Notes: generated by a model not told the origin, from the letters alone. A stretch of DNA of 64,000 nt from Candidatus Litorirhabdus singularis (GCF_026262625.1 NZ_SHNN01000003.1:310001-374000); one strand, 5' to 3'; shown: positions 45,278 to 54,865, numbered from the stretch's first letter. Numbers and translations: made by a program.

Positions 45278-46993
45278 ATGACAAACAAAACGCCAACTCA
45301 GTTAAGTGGCCTGGCCGGACGCCTGGTAGCCGATGGATTACTCGATGAGGAAGTCGCCCACGAAACTCAGTCCACGGCCTCACGAGAAAAAGTCCCCTTT
45401 GTAAAACTGCTGGTAGATCAAGAGCTCATTAACAGCCACAAACTCGCGGAAATGGCGTCAGAAGAGTTTGGAGTTCCCCTGCTCGACATCAGCGCTTTCA
45501 ACAGTGAGCTGCTGCCTCGCGAACTGGTGGCGCCAAGTCTGATCGCGAAGCATCATGCGCTACCGTTATTCAAACGTGGCAGCCGTCTCTATATAGCCGT
45601 CTCTGACCCCACCAATCTGGTGGCACTGGATGAGATCAAGTTTCACACCGGCTTTAATACAGAAGCGATACTAGTTCATGAAGAAGCTCTTAATGAGCTC
45701 ATCAATGACTGGATTGAAGAAAACGATTCATTGAGCACCGGCCTCGATGATCTGGATGACGCTAGTCTCGAAGACCTTGATATAGAAGGCGGGACCGACG
45801 ATAACTCCGACGATGATGGCGCTGAGCTCGACGAGACGCCTATTGTCCGTTTTGTTAACAAAGTGCTGATCGATGCCATCAAGGCGGGTGCGTCAGACAT
45901 ACATTTTGAGCCTTACGAGAAGTCCTACCGTATTCGGTTTCGCACCGACGGCATTCTCGAGGAAATGGCACGACCACCCAATAATCTGGCGGGGAGACTG
46001 GCAGCGCGACTTAAAGTGATGTCACAGATGGATATTTCTGAGCGACGCGTGCCACAGGATGGCCGTATCAAGATGAAGCTTTCCAAAAACCGCGCTATCG
46101 ATTTTCGGGTGAATACCCTGCCGCTGCTGTTTGGTGAAAAAATTGTACTGCGGATTCTCGACCCATCCAGCGCCCAAATGGGCATCGATATGCTCGGCTA
46201 TGAACCGGAACAGAAAGATCTCTATATGCAGGCACTGGAGCAACCGCAGGGTATGATTCTGGTAACCGGTCCAACCGGTTCCGGTAAGACGGTGTCGCTT
46301 TACACCGGCCTCAATATTCTCAACACCCCGGAACGTAATATTTCCACTGCGGAAGACCCCGTGGAGATTAACCTGGACGGTATTAATCAGTGCCACGTAA
46401 ACAACAAAGTAGGCCTCAACTTTGCCATGGCGCTGCGCTCATTTCTGCGTCAGGATCCGGACATCATCATGGTGGGAGAAATACGTGACCTGGAAACTGC
46501 CGAGATTGCGATCAAGGCGGCACAGACAGGTCACATGGTTATGTCGACTCTGCACACCAACAGCGCGGCCGAAACGATTACTCGTATGCTGAACATGGGC
46601 GTACCGTCGTTTAACCTGGCAACCTCTGTGAACTTGATCATTGCCCAGCGTTTGGCGCGGCGTCTGTGCAAAGAATGTGCCGAACCTATCGATGTACCGC
46701 ATGAAACTCTGCTCAAGGAAGGTTTCACTGAGGAAATGCTTGAATCTGCAACTTTAATGCAACCCGTGGGCTGTCCCAAGTGTACTTCCGGCTACAAAGG
46801 TCGAGTGGGTATCTATGAAGTAGTACGCGTTACACCAGCGCTGGCACGTATTATCATGGAAGAAGGTAACTCTATTGATATTGACAAGCAGGCACGCAAA
46901 GAAGGCTTCAATGACCTGCGCATGTCAGCTCTCCGTAAGGCAGCCTCTGGCGAGACCAGCCTTGCAGAAGTTAACCGGGTAACAACGGACTAA
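45278..46993 (+). CDS. pilB: Type IV pilus assembly ATPase PilB
   Basis: PilB is the hexameric cytoplasmic ATPase that drives pilus extension. The 571-residue protein has an N-terminal MshEN/GspE-type domain (about 1-150), an acidic Asp-rich linker, and the ATPase domain with Walker A GPTGSGKT at 331-338. The Asp box is in DPDIIMVGEIRD, and the His box in MSTLHTNSA. The zinc tetracysteine motif CKEC...CPKC follows. ATG 45278 has AGGG upstream and gives the usual length. Confidence 0.95.
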   Translation: MTNKTPTQLSGLAGRLVADGLLDEEVAHETQSTASREKVPFVKLLVDQELINSHKLAEMASEEFGVPLLDISAFNSELLPRELVAPSLIAKHHALPLFKRGSRLYIAVSDPTNLVALDEIKFHTGFNTEAILVHEEALNELINDWIEENDSLSTGLDDLDDASLEDLDIEGGTDDNSDDDGAELDETPIVRFVNKVLIDAIKAGASDIHFEPYEKSYRIRFRTDGILEEMARPPNNLAGRLAARLKVMSQMDISERRVPQDGRIKMKLSKNRAIDFRVNTLPLLFGEKIVLRILDPSSAQMGIDMLGYEPEQKDLYMQALEQPQGMILVTGPTGSGKTVSLYTGLNILNTPERNISTAEDPVEINLDGINQCHVNNKVGLNFAMALRSFLRQDPDIIMVGEIRDLETAEIAIKAAQTGHMVMSTLHTNSAAETITRMLNMGVPSFNLATSVNLIIAQRLARRLCKECAEPIDVPHETLLKEGFTEEMLESATLMQPVGCPKCTSGYKGRVGIYEVVRVTPALARIIMEEGNSIDIDKQARKEGFNDLRMSALRKAASGETSLAEVNRVTTD

Positions 46994-46996
46994 GTT

Positions 46997-48217
46997 ATGG
47001 CAACAGCAGCAGCTAAAGGTAGCAAGTTTCAGTGGCAGGGGACTGACCGTAACGGTAATGCCTCCAAGGGCGAGATTGAGTCAGTCAGTGTGGCAATGGC
47101 CAAGGCCCAGCTGCGTCAACAGGGCATTAAACCACGCACGGTAAAAAAGAAGTCCAAGCCTCTGTTTGGAGACGGCGGCAAAAAAATCACTGCCTCCGAT
47201 ATCGCGATTTTCACCCGTCAGCTCGCCACTATGATGAAGGCCGGTGTACCCTTGGTACAGAGCTTTGACATCGTCGGCGAAGGCACCGACAACGCGCGCA
47301 TGCGCAACGTCATTAGCACCATCAAGAATGAGGTGGCGTCGGGTACCAGTCTGGCGGCTTCATTGAGCCGTTACCCTCAATACTTTGATGAATTGTTCGT
47401 TAACCTGGTCGCCTCAGGAGAAACCTCGGGAACGCTGGAGACCATGCTCAGCCGCGTCGCCACCTATAAAGAAAAGTCAGAGCAACTTAAAGCCAAGATC
47501 AAGAAAGCGCTGACCTATCCTATAGCTGTGGTCGTTGTGGCTCTGGTGGTGACAGGTATTCTGCTGGTTAAAGTAGTGCCGCAGTTCGCTGAAACCTTTT
47601 CTTCGTTTGGTTCTGAGCTGCCAGCTTTTACCCTGTTCGTGCTGAATATTTCGAATGCTGCACAGGAATGGTGGTTGATCATACTGGTTGGCATTATCGC
47701 CTTGGTCTACGCCTTCCGCGAGGCCATGAAACGCTCAGTAAAGTTCTCTGAGGGCATCGATCGCGTCATGCTAAAAATGCCAATCTTCGGTGACATCGTC
47801 TTTAACTCGGTCATAGCGCGCTTTTCCCGCACACTCGCTACCACCTTTTCCGCCGGTGTTCCCTTGGTAGAGGCACTGGACTCTGTTGCAGGAGCAGCCG
47901 GTAACTCGGTTTATGCAAAAGCCATCAAGCGTATTCGCGATGACGTAACCACTGGCTCCCCACTTTATACCTCTATATTAGCGACTGGAATTTTCCCCAC
48001 GATGCTGCTGCAGATGGTATCCATTGGCGAAGAAGCAGGTGCCTTGGATGACATGCTGGAAAAAGTGGCCGACTATTACGAAGAGGCGGTAGACAACGCC
48101 GTGGACAGCCTCAGTTCGTTAATGGAACCCATGATAATGTCCGTGCTAGGTGTTCTGGTGGGTGGACTAATGGTCGCTATGTACCTGCCAATATTTATGC
48201 TTGGCTCGGTCGTCTAA
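46997..48217 (+). CDS. pilC: Type IV pilus inner-membrane platform protein PilC
   Basis: PilC is the inner-membrane platform on which PilB acts. The 406-residue protein has two repeated T2SSF cytoplasmic domains (ITASDIAIFTRQLATMMKAGVPL and VIARFSRTLATTFSAGVPLVEAL) and three membrane segments. These lie near 170-195, 215-235 and at the C terminus. It begins three bases after the pilB stop and is part of the same operon. Confidence 0.95.
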   Translation: MATAAAKGSKFQWQGTDRNGNASKGEIESVSVAMAKAQLRQQGIKPRTVKKKSKPLFGDGGKKITASDIAIFTRQLATMMKAGVPLVQSFDIVGEGTDNARMRNVISTIKNEVASGTSLAASLSRYPQYFDELFVNLVASGETSGTLETMLSRVATYKEKSEQLKAKIKKALTYPIAVVVVALVVTGILLVKVVPQFAETFSSFGSELPAFTLFVLNISNAAQEWWLIILVGIIALVYAFREAMKRSVKFSEGIDRVMLKMPIFGDIVFNSVIARFSRTLATTFSAGVPLVEALDSVAGAAGNSVYAKAIKRIRDDVTTGSPLYTSILATGIFPTMLLQMVSIGEEAGALDDMLEKVADYYEEAVDNAVDSLSSLMEPMIMSVLGVLVGGLMVAMYLPIFMLGSVV

Positions 48218-48226
48218 CGCTCAGAT

Positions 48227-49117
48227 ATGGAATTTATTACTGCCATTAACCAGCACCCATGGCTGCTGGAAGCACTGGTGCTGTTGCTAGGACTCTGCGT
48301 AGGCAGCTTTCTCAATGTGCTTATTTATCGCCTACCGGTCATGATGGAATCCGAGTTCCGCACTGAATGCTACCTGCTCTTAGAGCAGGACAATCCTGCA
48401 GATGAGCCAGAGCGAAAATTCAATATCGCGTTCCCCAACTCTCACTGCCCCGGTTGCAAGCACGAAATCCGCGCCTGGGAGAACATCCCAGTACTTAGCT
48501 GGCTGCTATTACGCGGCCGCTGTAGCAATTGTGATAGCGCTATTTCAATGCGCTATCCCGCGGTAGAGCTTGCCTGCGGCTTACTGTCGCTGTTACTGGC
48601 ATTACAATTTGGCAGTGCCAGTATGGGTCTGCTGGGCGCCCTACTGCTGACCTGGGCGCTGATAGCGCTGACCATGATTGATATTGACCATCAATTACTA
48701 CCCGACAACATAACCCTGCCGCTACTTTGGCTGGGCCTGCTATTCAATATCGGTGGTACCTATGCCAGCCTGCCCGACGCCGTGATCGGCGCCATTGCCG
48801 GCTACCTGTCGCTATGGAGCGTGTACTGGTTGTTCCGCCTGCTCACCGGCAAAGAAGGCATGGGCTACGGCGACTTTAAGTTACTGGCGGCACTTGGCGC
48901 ATGGCTGGGCTGGCAGGCACTGCCAATGATCATATTGCTATCTTCATTGGTAGGGGCTGTATTGGGAGGTCTAATGATGTTTTTACAGCGCCGTGGGAAA
49001 GATATTCCCATGCCCTTTGGTCCGTACCTCGCCATTGCCGGCTGGATCGCATTTCTCTGGGGCCCTGAAATCATGGCCTGGTATTGGGAAATCGCCGGAC
49101 TACAGAGCAGCACATGA
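48227..49117 (+). CDS. pilD: Prepilin peptidase / N-methyltransferase PilD
   Basis: PilD cleaves prepilin leaders and methylates the new N terminus. Two CxxC pairs for zinc are at C74-C77 and C99-C102. The aspartyl protease residues are in LTMIDIDHQLLPD (D152/D154 region) and GMGYGDFK (D216). About eight membrane helices are visible. The 296-residue length is normal. Its stop overlaps the coaE start as ATGA. Confidence 0.95.
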   Translation: MEFITAINQHPWLLEALVLLLGLCVGSFLNVLIYRLPVMMESEFRTECYLLLEQDNPADEPERKFNIAFPNSHCPGCKHEIRAWENIPVLSWLLLRGRCSNCDSAISMRYPAVELACGLLSLLLALQFGSASMGLLGALLLTWALIALTMIDIDHQLLPDNITLPLLWLGLLFNIGGTYASLPDAVIGAIAGYLSLWSVYWLFRLLTGKEGMGYGDFKLLAALGAWLGWQALPMIILLSSLVGAVLGGLMMFLQRRGKDIPMPFGPYLAIAGWIAFLWGPEIMAWYWEIAGLQSST

Positions 49118-49713
49118 CACTGATTGTAGGTGTCACAGGTGGTATCGGCAGTGGCAAGTCCGCGGCTACTGATCACTTTGCCAGCCTGGGTATTACGATC
49201 GTCGACGCTGACCTCGTCTCACGCATTATCGTTGAGCCGGGCCGTCCGGCACTGACGGCGATCGCTGAACACTTCGGCGCTGAAATCCTGCAGGCAGATG
49301 GCCAGCTCGACCGCGCGGTGCTGCGTCAAAAGGTCTTTACGGATAGTGCTGAGCGCGAGTGGCTGGAACAGCTCACGCATCCGTTGATTGGAGAAGAAAT
49401 CATCCGCCAGCTGGCACAATCTCAGTCTGCCTACACCATACTGGCATCGCCCCTGTTGCTGGAAACTTCACAAAAAGACCTCTGCGCCATAACCGTGGTG
49501 GTCGATGTGCCCGAAGAACTGCAACTACAGCGCACCATGGCGCGGGATGCCAACGACGAGGCTCAAGTACGGCGTATTATGGCAGCGCAGATGTCACGCC
49601 AACAACGCCTGCAGCTAGCCGATGAGGTCGTCGATAATAGCGGTGATCTAGCAGGGCTATACGGTCGGGTTGAACAACTTCATCAGCAGTTTTTAGAGCA
49701 ATGCTCCATCTAA
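49114..49713 (+). CDS. coaE: Dephospho-CoA kinase
   Basis: CoaE adds the 3'-phosphate in the last step of coenzyme A synthesis. The P-loop is GVTGGIGSGKS near the N terminus, followed by VDADLVSRIIVEPG and SPLLLETS. The 199-residue length is normal. The ATG at 49114 overlaps the pilD stop. In related genomes yacG (a gyrase inhibitor) and zapD often follow; here a TetR gene converges after 16 bases and neither is present. Confidence 0.95.
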   Translation: MTLIVGVTGGIGSGKSAATDHFASLGITIVDADLVSRIIVEPGRPALTAIAEHFGAEILQADGQLDRAVLRQKVFTDSAEREWLEQLTHPLIGEEIIRQLAQSQSAYTILASPLLLETSQKDLCAITVVVDVPEELQLQRTMARDANDEAQVRRIMAAQMSRQQRLQLADEVVDNSGDLAGLYGRVEQLHQQFLEQCSI

Positions 49714-49729
49714 AAGCCTGCACCGCGAT

Positions 49730-50383
49730 CTAATCCAGCGCAATCAACAAGACGCGAAACATTTTTGATAGGAACCTTTTCTGTCGCTCTATATTCTCCT
49801 CTGCCATTAAATCCCCCTCGGCGAGAACATCAAATATAGCCTGCGACTGAAAGTAGCCTGCAGTAAGGTTGAACATTGCGATCACACTGATAGCCACCAT
49901 GGCTGGGTCGTGATGATGGGTGCCCAGTACCGCCTGCATACTGTGTGAGCCCTGCTGGAGCAGATGCTCCAGCCACTTCCGCATCAAACGATGCCCATCA
50001 GAGTCAGCGCCGCCTTGCAGCGCTTGCTGAAACAATGCCGCAACGTGCGGATGCTCACGCAATAAATCAGTCATGCGCTCAGGCAAAGTTTCAGGACTGC
50101 CACCGTTCGCCAAAAAATCATCCAGCGCCAGAGAGAGAGGCCGTAGCGCCCGCTCCAGCACGGCAGCGTAAAGCGCCTGCTTGCCTCTGAAATGATTGTA
50201 CAGCGCAGGCTCAGTTAATAGCGCAGCTTCACTGATCTGACGCAGACTGACACCTTCAAAGCCATAACGGGAAAATAGTGGCTCGGCCGCGTCCATGATG
50301 CGCTGCCGTGTCCGCTCACCTTTACTCATAGTCGTCGCTAGAGCCATTGGTGGCAGCTCCGGTGCTTTGAACGACTGACTCAT
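49730..50383 (-). CDS. TetR-family transcriptional regulator
   Basis: The N-terminal helix-turn-helix is clear: RTRQRIMDAAEPLFSRYGFEGVSLRQISEAALLTEPALYNHFRGKQALYAAVLERAL spans about residues 25-80, though the core is shorter than this. The C-terminal ligand domain ends with ERQKRFLSKMFRVLLIALD. It is divergent from the Rieske dioxygenase genes with a 136-base AT-rich gap containing a perfect 14-bp palindrome, so it most likely represses them and itself until an aromatic or terpenoid substrate binds. Confidence 0.87.
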   Translation of the reverse strand: MSQSFKAPELPPMALATTMSKGERTRQRIMDAAEPLFSRYGFEGVSLRQISEAALLTEPALYNHFRGKQALYAAVLERALRPLSLALDDFLANGGSPETLPERMTDLLREHPHVAALFQQALQGGADSDGHRLMRKWLEHLLQQGSHSMQAVLGTHHHDPAMVAISVIAMFNLTAGYFQSQAIFDVLAEGDLMAEENIERQKRFLSKMFRVLLIALD

Positions 50384-50401
50384 GCTAGCTACCCACCATA
50401 A

Positions 50402-50415
50402 TAATATTAATATTA
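50402..50415. promoter_or_regulatory. Perfect 14-bp palindrome, candidate TetR operator
   Basis: TAATATTAATATTA reads the same on both strands and lies between the divergent tetR and dioxygenase genes, 19 bases from the tetR start. A looser related AT-rich sequence lies near 50490-50510. TetR proteins bind such palindromes, though simple AT-rich sequence makes chance possible. Confidence 0.4.
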
Positions 50416-50519
50416 GATCATATTTATAACATATAACTGCGAAATTCCGGTGGATAATTACTCTATTCTATTGATAAACTGTATTTTTATTAATATTTGA
50501 TAATATATTGGTGCCAAAC

Positions 50520-51806
50520 ATGACTACAGCAAAAGATTTGGTCAGCGACGATGGCGCCTGGGTGAACCGCAAGGTATGGACCGATCAGGCGATCTACGAG
50601 CTGGAAAAAAAAGCCATCTTTGCCAAGGCTTGGCTATTCCTTGGGCATGAGTCTCAGATTCGCAGTCCCGGAGATTTCGTGCAGGCTTTTATGTGTGAAA
50701 CCCCGATCATTCTCGCCCGCGGCTTTGATGACAAAATTCACGCCAGCATCAATAGCTGCTCCCATAGAGGGCTCCCCGTATGCCGCGCCGACAGCGGCAA
50801 CACCAAACGCTTTGTCTGCCCCTACCACAACTGGTCCTATACCGTGGCTGGCGAACTGAAGACCATTCCGCAGGAGTCCGAAGTCACCCACAAACCCGAT
50901 AAGAGCCTGCTGGGACTTAAACAGGTGCCACGAGTGGAATCCTGGCGCGGCATGATCTTTGGCAGCTTCAATGAGGACGTAGAATCGTTAGAGGACTATC
51001 TCGGCGATATGCGCTTTTATCTGGACGCATTTTTCCTACGCTTTCCAGCGGGCATTGAATTCATGGGGGCACCGCACCGCTGGCTGATAAACGCCAACTG
51101 GAAGCTGCCGATGGAGAATCAACTCGGTGACGTCAACCATGGTGCCTTTTTGCATGGCGCGCTAATACCGCGCGAGGCTCAGGATCAGATCGAAGCGATT
51201 GGCTACAGTTGCGTCACCGAGCCGGGTGGCCACGGCGCAACCTTTCGCCTAATGCCTGATGAGACCGCGGCCAGCGAGATAGCCTGGGGACTGGAAGGCA
51301 TGGGTGGAATTTTCGGAGGTGCCGAAGTTCAGGAGTACCTGCTAGAAGTACAAGCGCGCGCCGCCGAAAGGGTTGGCGATATCCGTGCCCGCATGAAAGG
51401 ACTGACTTACGGCATTTACCCCAACCTATCATTTCTCTGGTCGAACACTTCCTTTAAAGTGTCACATCCACGAGGACCCGGCCAGGTCGAGTACTGGTCC
51501 TGGGCAGTCGTTCCTGCCGACGCCCCCGACCACATTAAAAAAATTCTTCGCACCAACTACAGCTCTTTTTTCGGACCCGGCGGTATCCTGGAGCAAGAAG
51601 ACTCAGAAGCCTGGACCCAACAGTATATCGGCAGCAATATTGATTTTGCCGACGATCGCCCATATTACTACGGCCTTGGACTGGGCGATGAAAAACCGCA
51701 CCCCGAGCTACCCGGACTAGTCAGCGCCACTGCCAACGAATACTACGGGCGCGCGTTCTACACACGCTGGCGGCAGGCGATTGAAGCTGTGGAGGCTAGA
51801 ACATGA
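50520..51806 (+). CDS. Aromatic-ring-hydroxylating dioxygenase, alpha subunit
   Basis: The Rieske centre is C80-x-H82 and C100-x2-H103 (in VCPYHNWSY), and the catalytic iron site is D204-x2-H207-x4-H212 in GDVNHGAFLHGA. The domain order and the 428-residue length match the large subunit of ring-hydroxylating dioxygenases. The enzyme adds O2 to an aromatic ring to give a cis-dihydrodiol. A TTG four codons upstream is an alternative start. The beta subunit follows with ATGA overlap. Ferredoxin and reductase genes are not adjacent. Confidence 0.9.
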   Translation: MTTAKDLVSDDGAWVNRKVWTDQAIYELEKKAIFAKAWLFLGHESQIRSPGDFVQAFMCETPIILARGFDDKIHASINSCSHRGLPVCRADSGNTKRFVCPYHNWSYTVAGELKTIPQESEVTHKPDKSLLGLKQVPRVESWRGMIFGSFNEDVESLEDYLGDMRFYLDAFFLRFPAGIEFMGAPHRWLINANWKLPMENQLGDVNHGAFLHGALIPREAQDQIEAIGYSCVTEPGGHGATFRLMPDETAASEIAWGLEGMGGIFGGAEVQEYLLEVQARAAERVGDIRARMKGLTYGIYPNLSFLWSNTSFKVSHPRGPGQVEYWSWAVVPADAPDHIKKILRTNYSSFFGPGGILEQEDSEAWTQQYIGSNIDFADDRPYYYGLGLGDEKPHPELPGLVSATANEYYGRAFYTRWRQAIEAVEART

Positions 51807-52363
51807 CAACGTCCTACCCGTTGAATACAGAACAGCAGCTACAGCTGGAACAGTACTACTATCGTGAAGCCCGACTGCTCGACAGCCGTCAGTACCAGCA
51901 ATGGCTAACCCTGCTCAGTCAGGACATCAGCTACACCATGCCGTCCCGTTCCAATGTTCAGATCGATAATCGAGAGCGCGGCAACGAGGCAATGCTCAGT
52001 ATTGAGCATGAGCTGGAGCAAGCCGAATCCATGGGTTGCCCGATTCGGGAAGAAAATATCATTCACTTGTCGGTGCGGGTAGAGCGCGCTTACAAAATGA
52101 ACTCATGGTCGGAAAACCCACCAGCCAGAACGCGGCGCATTATCGGCAACATAGAAGCCTTGCGCGCAGAACAGGAAGCTCTGGAGGTGGTCAGCAATTT
52201 CCACCTACACTACAGCCGCCCCGGGCATGCCACCACCCTGTACAGCGGTCAGCGGCAAGACCGCTTATTGCCAGACGGTGACACCGTGTTCAAGATAGTG
52301 CGCCGTATCGTGATTATGGACTACGCCATTATTGAGGCCCCAACAATGGGGCTGCTATTCTAG
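51803..52363 (+). CDS. Aromatic-ring-hydroxylating dioxygenase, beta subunit
   Basis: The 186-residue beta subunit has the NTF2-like fold of this family: EQYYYREARLLDSRQYQQWL, ISYTMPSRSNVQ, RIIGNIEAL and the closing SGQRQDRLLPDGDTVFKIVRR with the last strand IIEAPTMGLLF. It lacks metal sites and supports the alpha3-beta3 assembly. Its ATG overlaps the alpha stop by ATGA. Confidence 0.9.
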   Translation: MTTSYPLNTEQQLQLEQYYYREARLLDSRQYQQWLTLLSQDISYTMPSRSNVQIDNRERGNEAMLSIEHELEQAESMGCPIREENIIHLSVRVERAYKMNSWSENPPARTRRIIGNIEALRAEQEALEVVSNFHLHYSRPGHATTLYSGQRQDRLLPDGDTVFKIVRRIVIMDYAIIEAPTMGLLF

Positions 52364-52415
52364 TGGCATCTCAAAAGGCATTAAATCCCTCGGAGAAAAG
52401 ACACGGAGGACGCGT

Positions 52416-52730
52416 TCATGCGCGCGGCGGCATACCATGCACCATAGTCAAAAAATGCAGATGCGTGCCAGCGCGGCGGTGCTCCGACAACGCCTGATAA
52501 TCCGGGTCTGCGTACCAGGCCTGCGCCTTCTCGGCGGAAGGAAATTTGAACATTACCATGCGCCCGGTACGGGGTGACGCACCTTCGAAAGTTTCAGTGT
52601 TGTCGTCGTAGGTAAAAAACTCACCTTCATGACGTTTCAGAATCGGGAAAAAACCCTTTTCGTACTTGCGGTATTCATCGGCATCATGAATATCGAAATT
52701 AGCGATCACATACGCGGGTGCTTCAGACAT
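52416..52730 (-). CDS. DUF1330 domain protein
   Basis: The 104-residue protein matches DUF1330: AYVIANFDIHDADEYRKYEKGF, TFEGASPRTGRMVMFKFPSAEKAQAWYADPDYQAL. The fold is a dimeric ferredoxin-like alpha/beta barrel. Function is unknown, though it often accompanies catabolic genes. The ATG at 52730 with AGGAA upstream is chosen over an earlier start. It converges on the dioxygenase beta gene and is divergent from the LLM gene. Confidence 0.82.
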   Translation of the reverse strand: MSEAPAYVIANFDIHDADEYRKYEKGFFPILKRHEGEFFTYDDNTETFEGASPRTGRMVMFKFPSAEKAQAWYADPDYQALSEHRRAGTHLHFLTMVHGMPPRA

Positions 52731-52892
52731 CAGAACAATTCCTTGTGTGGTAAAAGTGTTTATCGGTTCACGCTTCATTCAGCGCGACCAGCGTCTCGGC
52801 TCGCCAGCAGTCATGCTGTGCGCTTGCAAAGTGACCATGGCTACCTGAGAATGCAGGGCCTCATTATGCCAACAGTCAGCAAGGACACCAAC

Positions 52893-53810
52893 ATGAAAAT
52901 TGGTCTTATGGCCGGTGCCACAGAAGCTACCGGAACCGGAATCAACGACATCATCGAGTTTAGCAAGCAGGCTGAAGCACGCGGCTTCGACTCCATCTGG
53001 CTTGCAAATATCTTCGGCATCGACGCTGTCATGGCCTGCGCCCTGGCTGGCGCAGCTACCGAACGTATAGAGCTCGGCACCGCCGTTACGCCGAGCTACC
53101 CACGCCACCCATTGGCGATGGCGCAGCAGGCACTGACTGCCAACGCGGCCTGCAGCGGTCGTTTTGCAATGGGCATCGGCTTGTCCCACAAGCTGGTTAT
53201 CGAAGACATGATGGGGCTTTCTTATGCGCGCCCCGCATCGCATATGAACGAGTATTTGCAAGTATTGTCTCCACTGCTACGCGGTGAGCCCGTGAGCTTC
53301 AGTGGCGATGAGTACCGGGTAAACGCCGCGCTAGACGTTCCAGACGGGGCCCCCTGCCCCCTGTTGGTGGCTGCACTGGGCCCGCGTATGTTGAAGCTAG
53401 CCGGCGAATATGCTGACGGCACTATTACTTGGGTGACCGGCGCGCGCACTTTGGAAAATCACATTATTCCAACTATCAGTGAGGCTGCCGCAGGCGCCGG
53501 ACGTGCAGCGCCCCGCATCGTTTGCGGACTGCCCGTTGCAGTGACCGAACAACCCGCGGAAGCCAAAGCCATGGTAGCCGAGTCATTAAAGATGTACGGA
53601 ATGCTGCCCTCTTACCGTGCAATGTTGGACCGGGAAGGGGTTGAAGGACCTGCTGATGTGGCTCTGATCGGCAGCGCCAATGAAGTCGCAGATCGACTCG
53701 CGGCCTTGCGCGAGATAGGGGTTACCGATTTCAACGCCGCTATCACTCCTACCGACCCGGACGTGTTTGACAACACTATGGCCGTGCTAGAAGCCGCTAT
53801 TAGCAATTAA
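52893..53810 (+). CDS. Luciferase-like (LLM) F420-type oxidoreductase
   Basis: A TIM-barrel protein of 305 residues with the LLM signature: EFSKQAEARGFDSIWLANIFG, GTAVTPSYPRHPLAMAQQA, GRFAMGIGLSH and GEYADGTITW. This group uses F420 or flavin to reduce or oxidise small molecules. Which cofactor is used here is not known; F420 genes are not in the window. ATG 52893 has AAGGA seven bases upstream, while an earlier ATG at 52866 is less likely. A second LLM gene converges on it. Confidence 0.83.
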   Translation: MKIGLMAGATEATGTGINDIIEFSKQAEARGFDSIWLANIFGIDAVMACALAGAATERIELGTAVTPSYPRHPLAMAQQALTANAACSGRFAMGIGLSHKLVIEDMMGLSYARPASHMNEYLQVLSPLLRGEPVSFSGDEYRVNAALDVPDGAPCPLLVAALGPRMLKLAGEYADGTITWVTGARTLENHIIPTISEAAAGAGRAAPRIVCGLPVAVTEQPAEAKAMVAESLKMYGMLPSYRAMLDREGVEGPADVALIGSANEVADRLAALREIGVTDFNAAITPTDPDVFDNTMAVLEAAISN

Positions 53811-53845
53811 GCGGTTATTGTACCTGGCTGGCTGTCGGCGTTACC

Positions 53846-54784
53846 TCAATTATGGGCGACGGCAGCCAAGGGAGCAAAAAATTCCGGCTGGGCCAGCCAA
53901 CCCTCAGGGCCAGGGTTATCAGCAAAAAAGCTGGTATCAAGAATCAGCTCTGAAACTCCTGCAGCGCGTGCCTGTTCGACCTGGCGCGACAAATCTTCAA
54001 TAGAACCACACCAGTCTGGCTGCATGGGGCCAGCACTAACGGGCGCCAGTCCAGGCAGTTGCGGCGAACAAAACACGCGGTATATAAGTTCCAGCGGTGG
54101 GCGCCCAAACTCACTTTGCGCCATATTGTTGATTGCGCGTAAACCGCCTACTGCAGCATCCAGATCCAGTCCGGCGGGCATCCAGGCATCGCAGTACTCC
54201 GCTGTACGCCGCAGACCCGCCTCTGACCAAAACCCACTGATCAAAGGTATTTTTCCAGTCACCGGCTTGGGACTAGTCAGACATTCCGGTATGGAAAAGA
54301 AGGGGCCCTCATAGGCCACCGGGTCTGGGCCCAAGCAAGCCTGAAGAGCGCGAATGAAATCACGTGAGCGCGGTCCCCTCGAGCTGAAGGGCGTATCCAT
54401 CAACGCGTACTCCTGCTCACTCCACCCCAGCCCGAGACCGAGCTGGAAACGACCTCCGGACAAAACATCGATGGTCGCAGCCTGCTTGGCCAACGCCAGA
54501 GGCCGATGATAAGCGGTCACAAGAATAGATGTGCCTAGACCGATGCTGCCAGTAACCCCAGCAACAAAAGACAATAGCTCCAACGGCGACAGTAACTGGG
54601 CATAGGGCTGCGGCCAAGGTATATCTGCGGAACCCGCATAACCCAAAGCTGGTTGCGGATAAAACAGGTGCTCTTGGACCCACAGCGAATCAAAACCCAG
54701 CGCTTCTGCCTGCACGGCAAAGTCAGAAACAACAGCTGCACTTGTGTGTGGACCCAACTGCGGAAGACACAGGCCAATTTTCAT
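53846..54784 (-). CDS. Second luciferase-like (LLM) F420-type oxidoreductase
   Basis: The 312-residue protein starts MKIGLCLPQLGPHTSAA and shows AEALGFDSLWVQEHLFYP, GTSILVTAYHRPLALAKQAATIDVLSGGRFQLGLGLGW, typical of the TIGR03619-like LLM group. DAWMPAGLD and LILDTSFFADNPG close the domain. It converges with the other LLM gene with 35 bases between the stops. The two share the fold but differ in detail, so they are not a recent duplicate. Substrate unknown. Confidence 0.83.
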   Translation of the reverse strand: MKIGLCLPQLGPHTSAAVVSDFAVQAEALGFDSLWVQEHLFYPQPALGYAGSADIPWPQPYAQLLSPLELLSFVAGVTGSIGLGTSILVTAYHRPLALAKQAATIDVLSGGRFQLGLGLGWSEQEYALMDTPFSSRGPRSRDFIRALQACLGPDPVAYEGPFFSIPECLTSPKPVTGKIPLISGFWSEAGLRRTAEYCDAWMPAGLDLDAAVGGLRAINNMAQSEFGRPPLELIYRVFCSPQLPGLAPVSAGPMQPDWCGSIEDLSRQVEQARAAGVSELILDTSFFADNPGPEGWLAQPEFFAPLAAVAHN

Positions 54785-54865
54785 AATGGGGGGCGCCCTG
54801 AAAGATTAAGGACACATGATACTCTTAGAAGTGCTGCCGGTCAGTCCCGAAGCGTGTATTGCTTT

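Noticed and set aside
50384-50519. AT-rich stretch as evidence of recent horizontal transfer
   Set aside because: It is a short promoter region; AT richness alone in a divergent promoter is normal.
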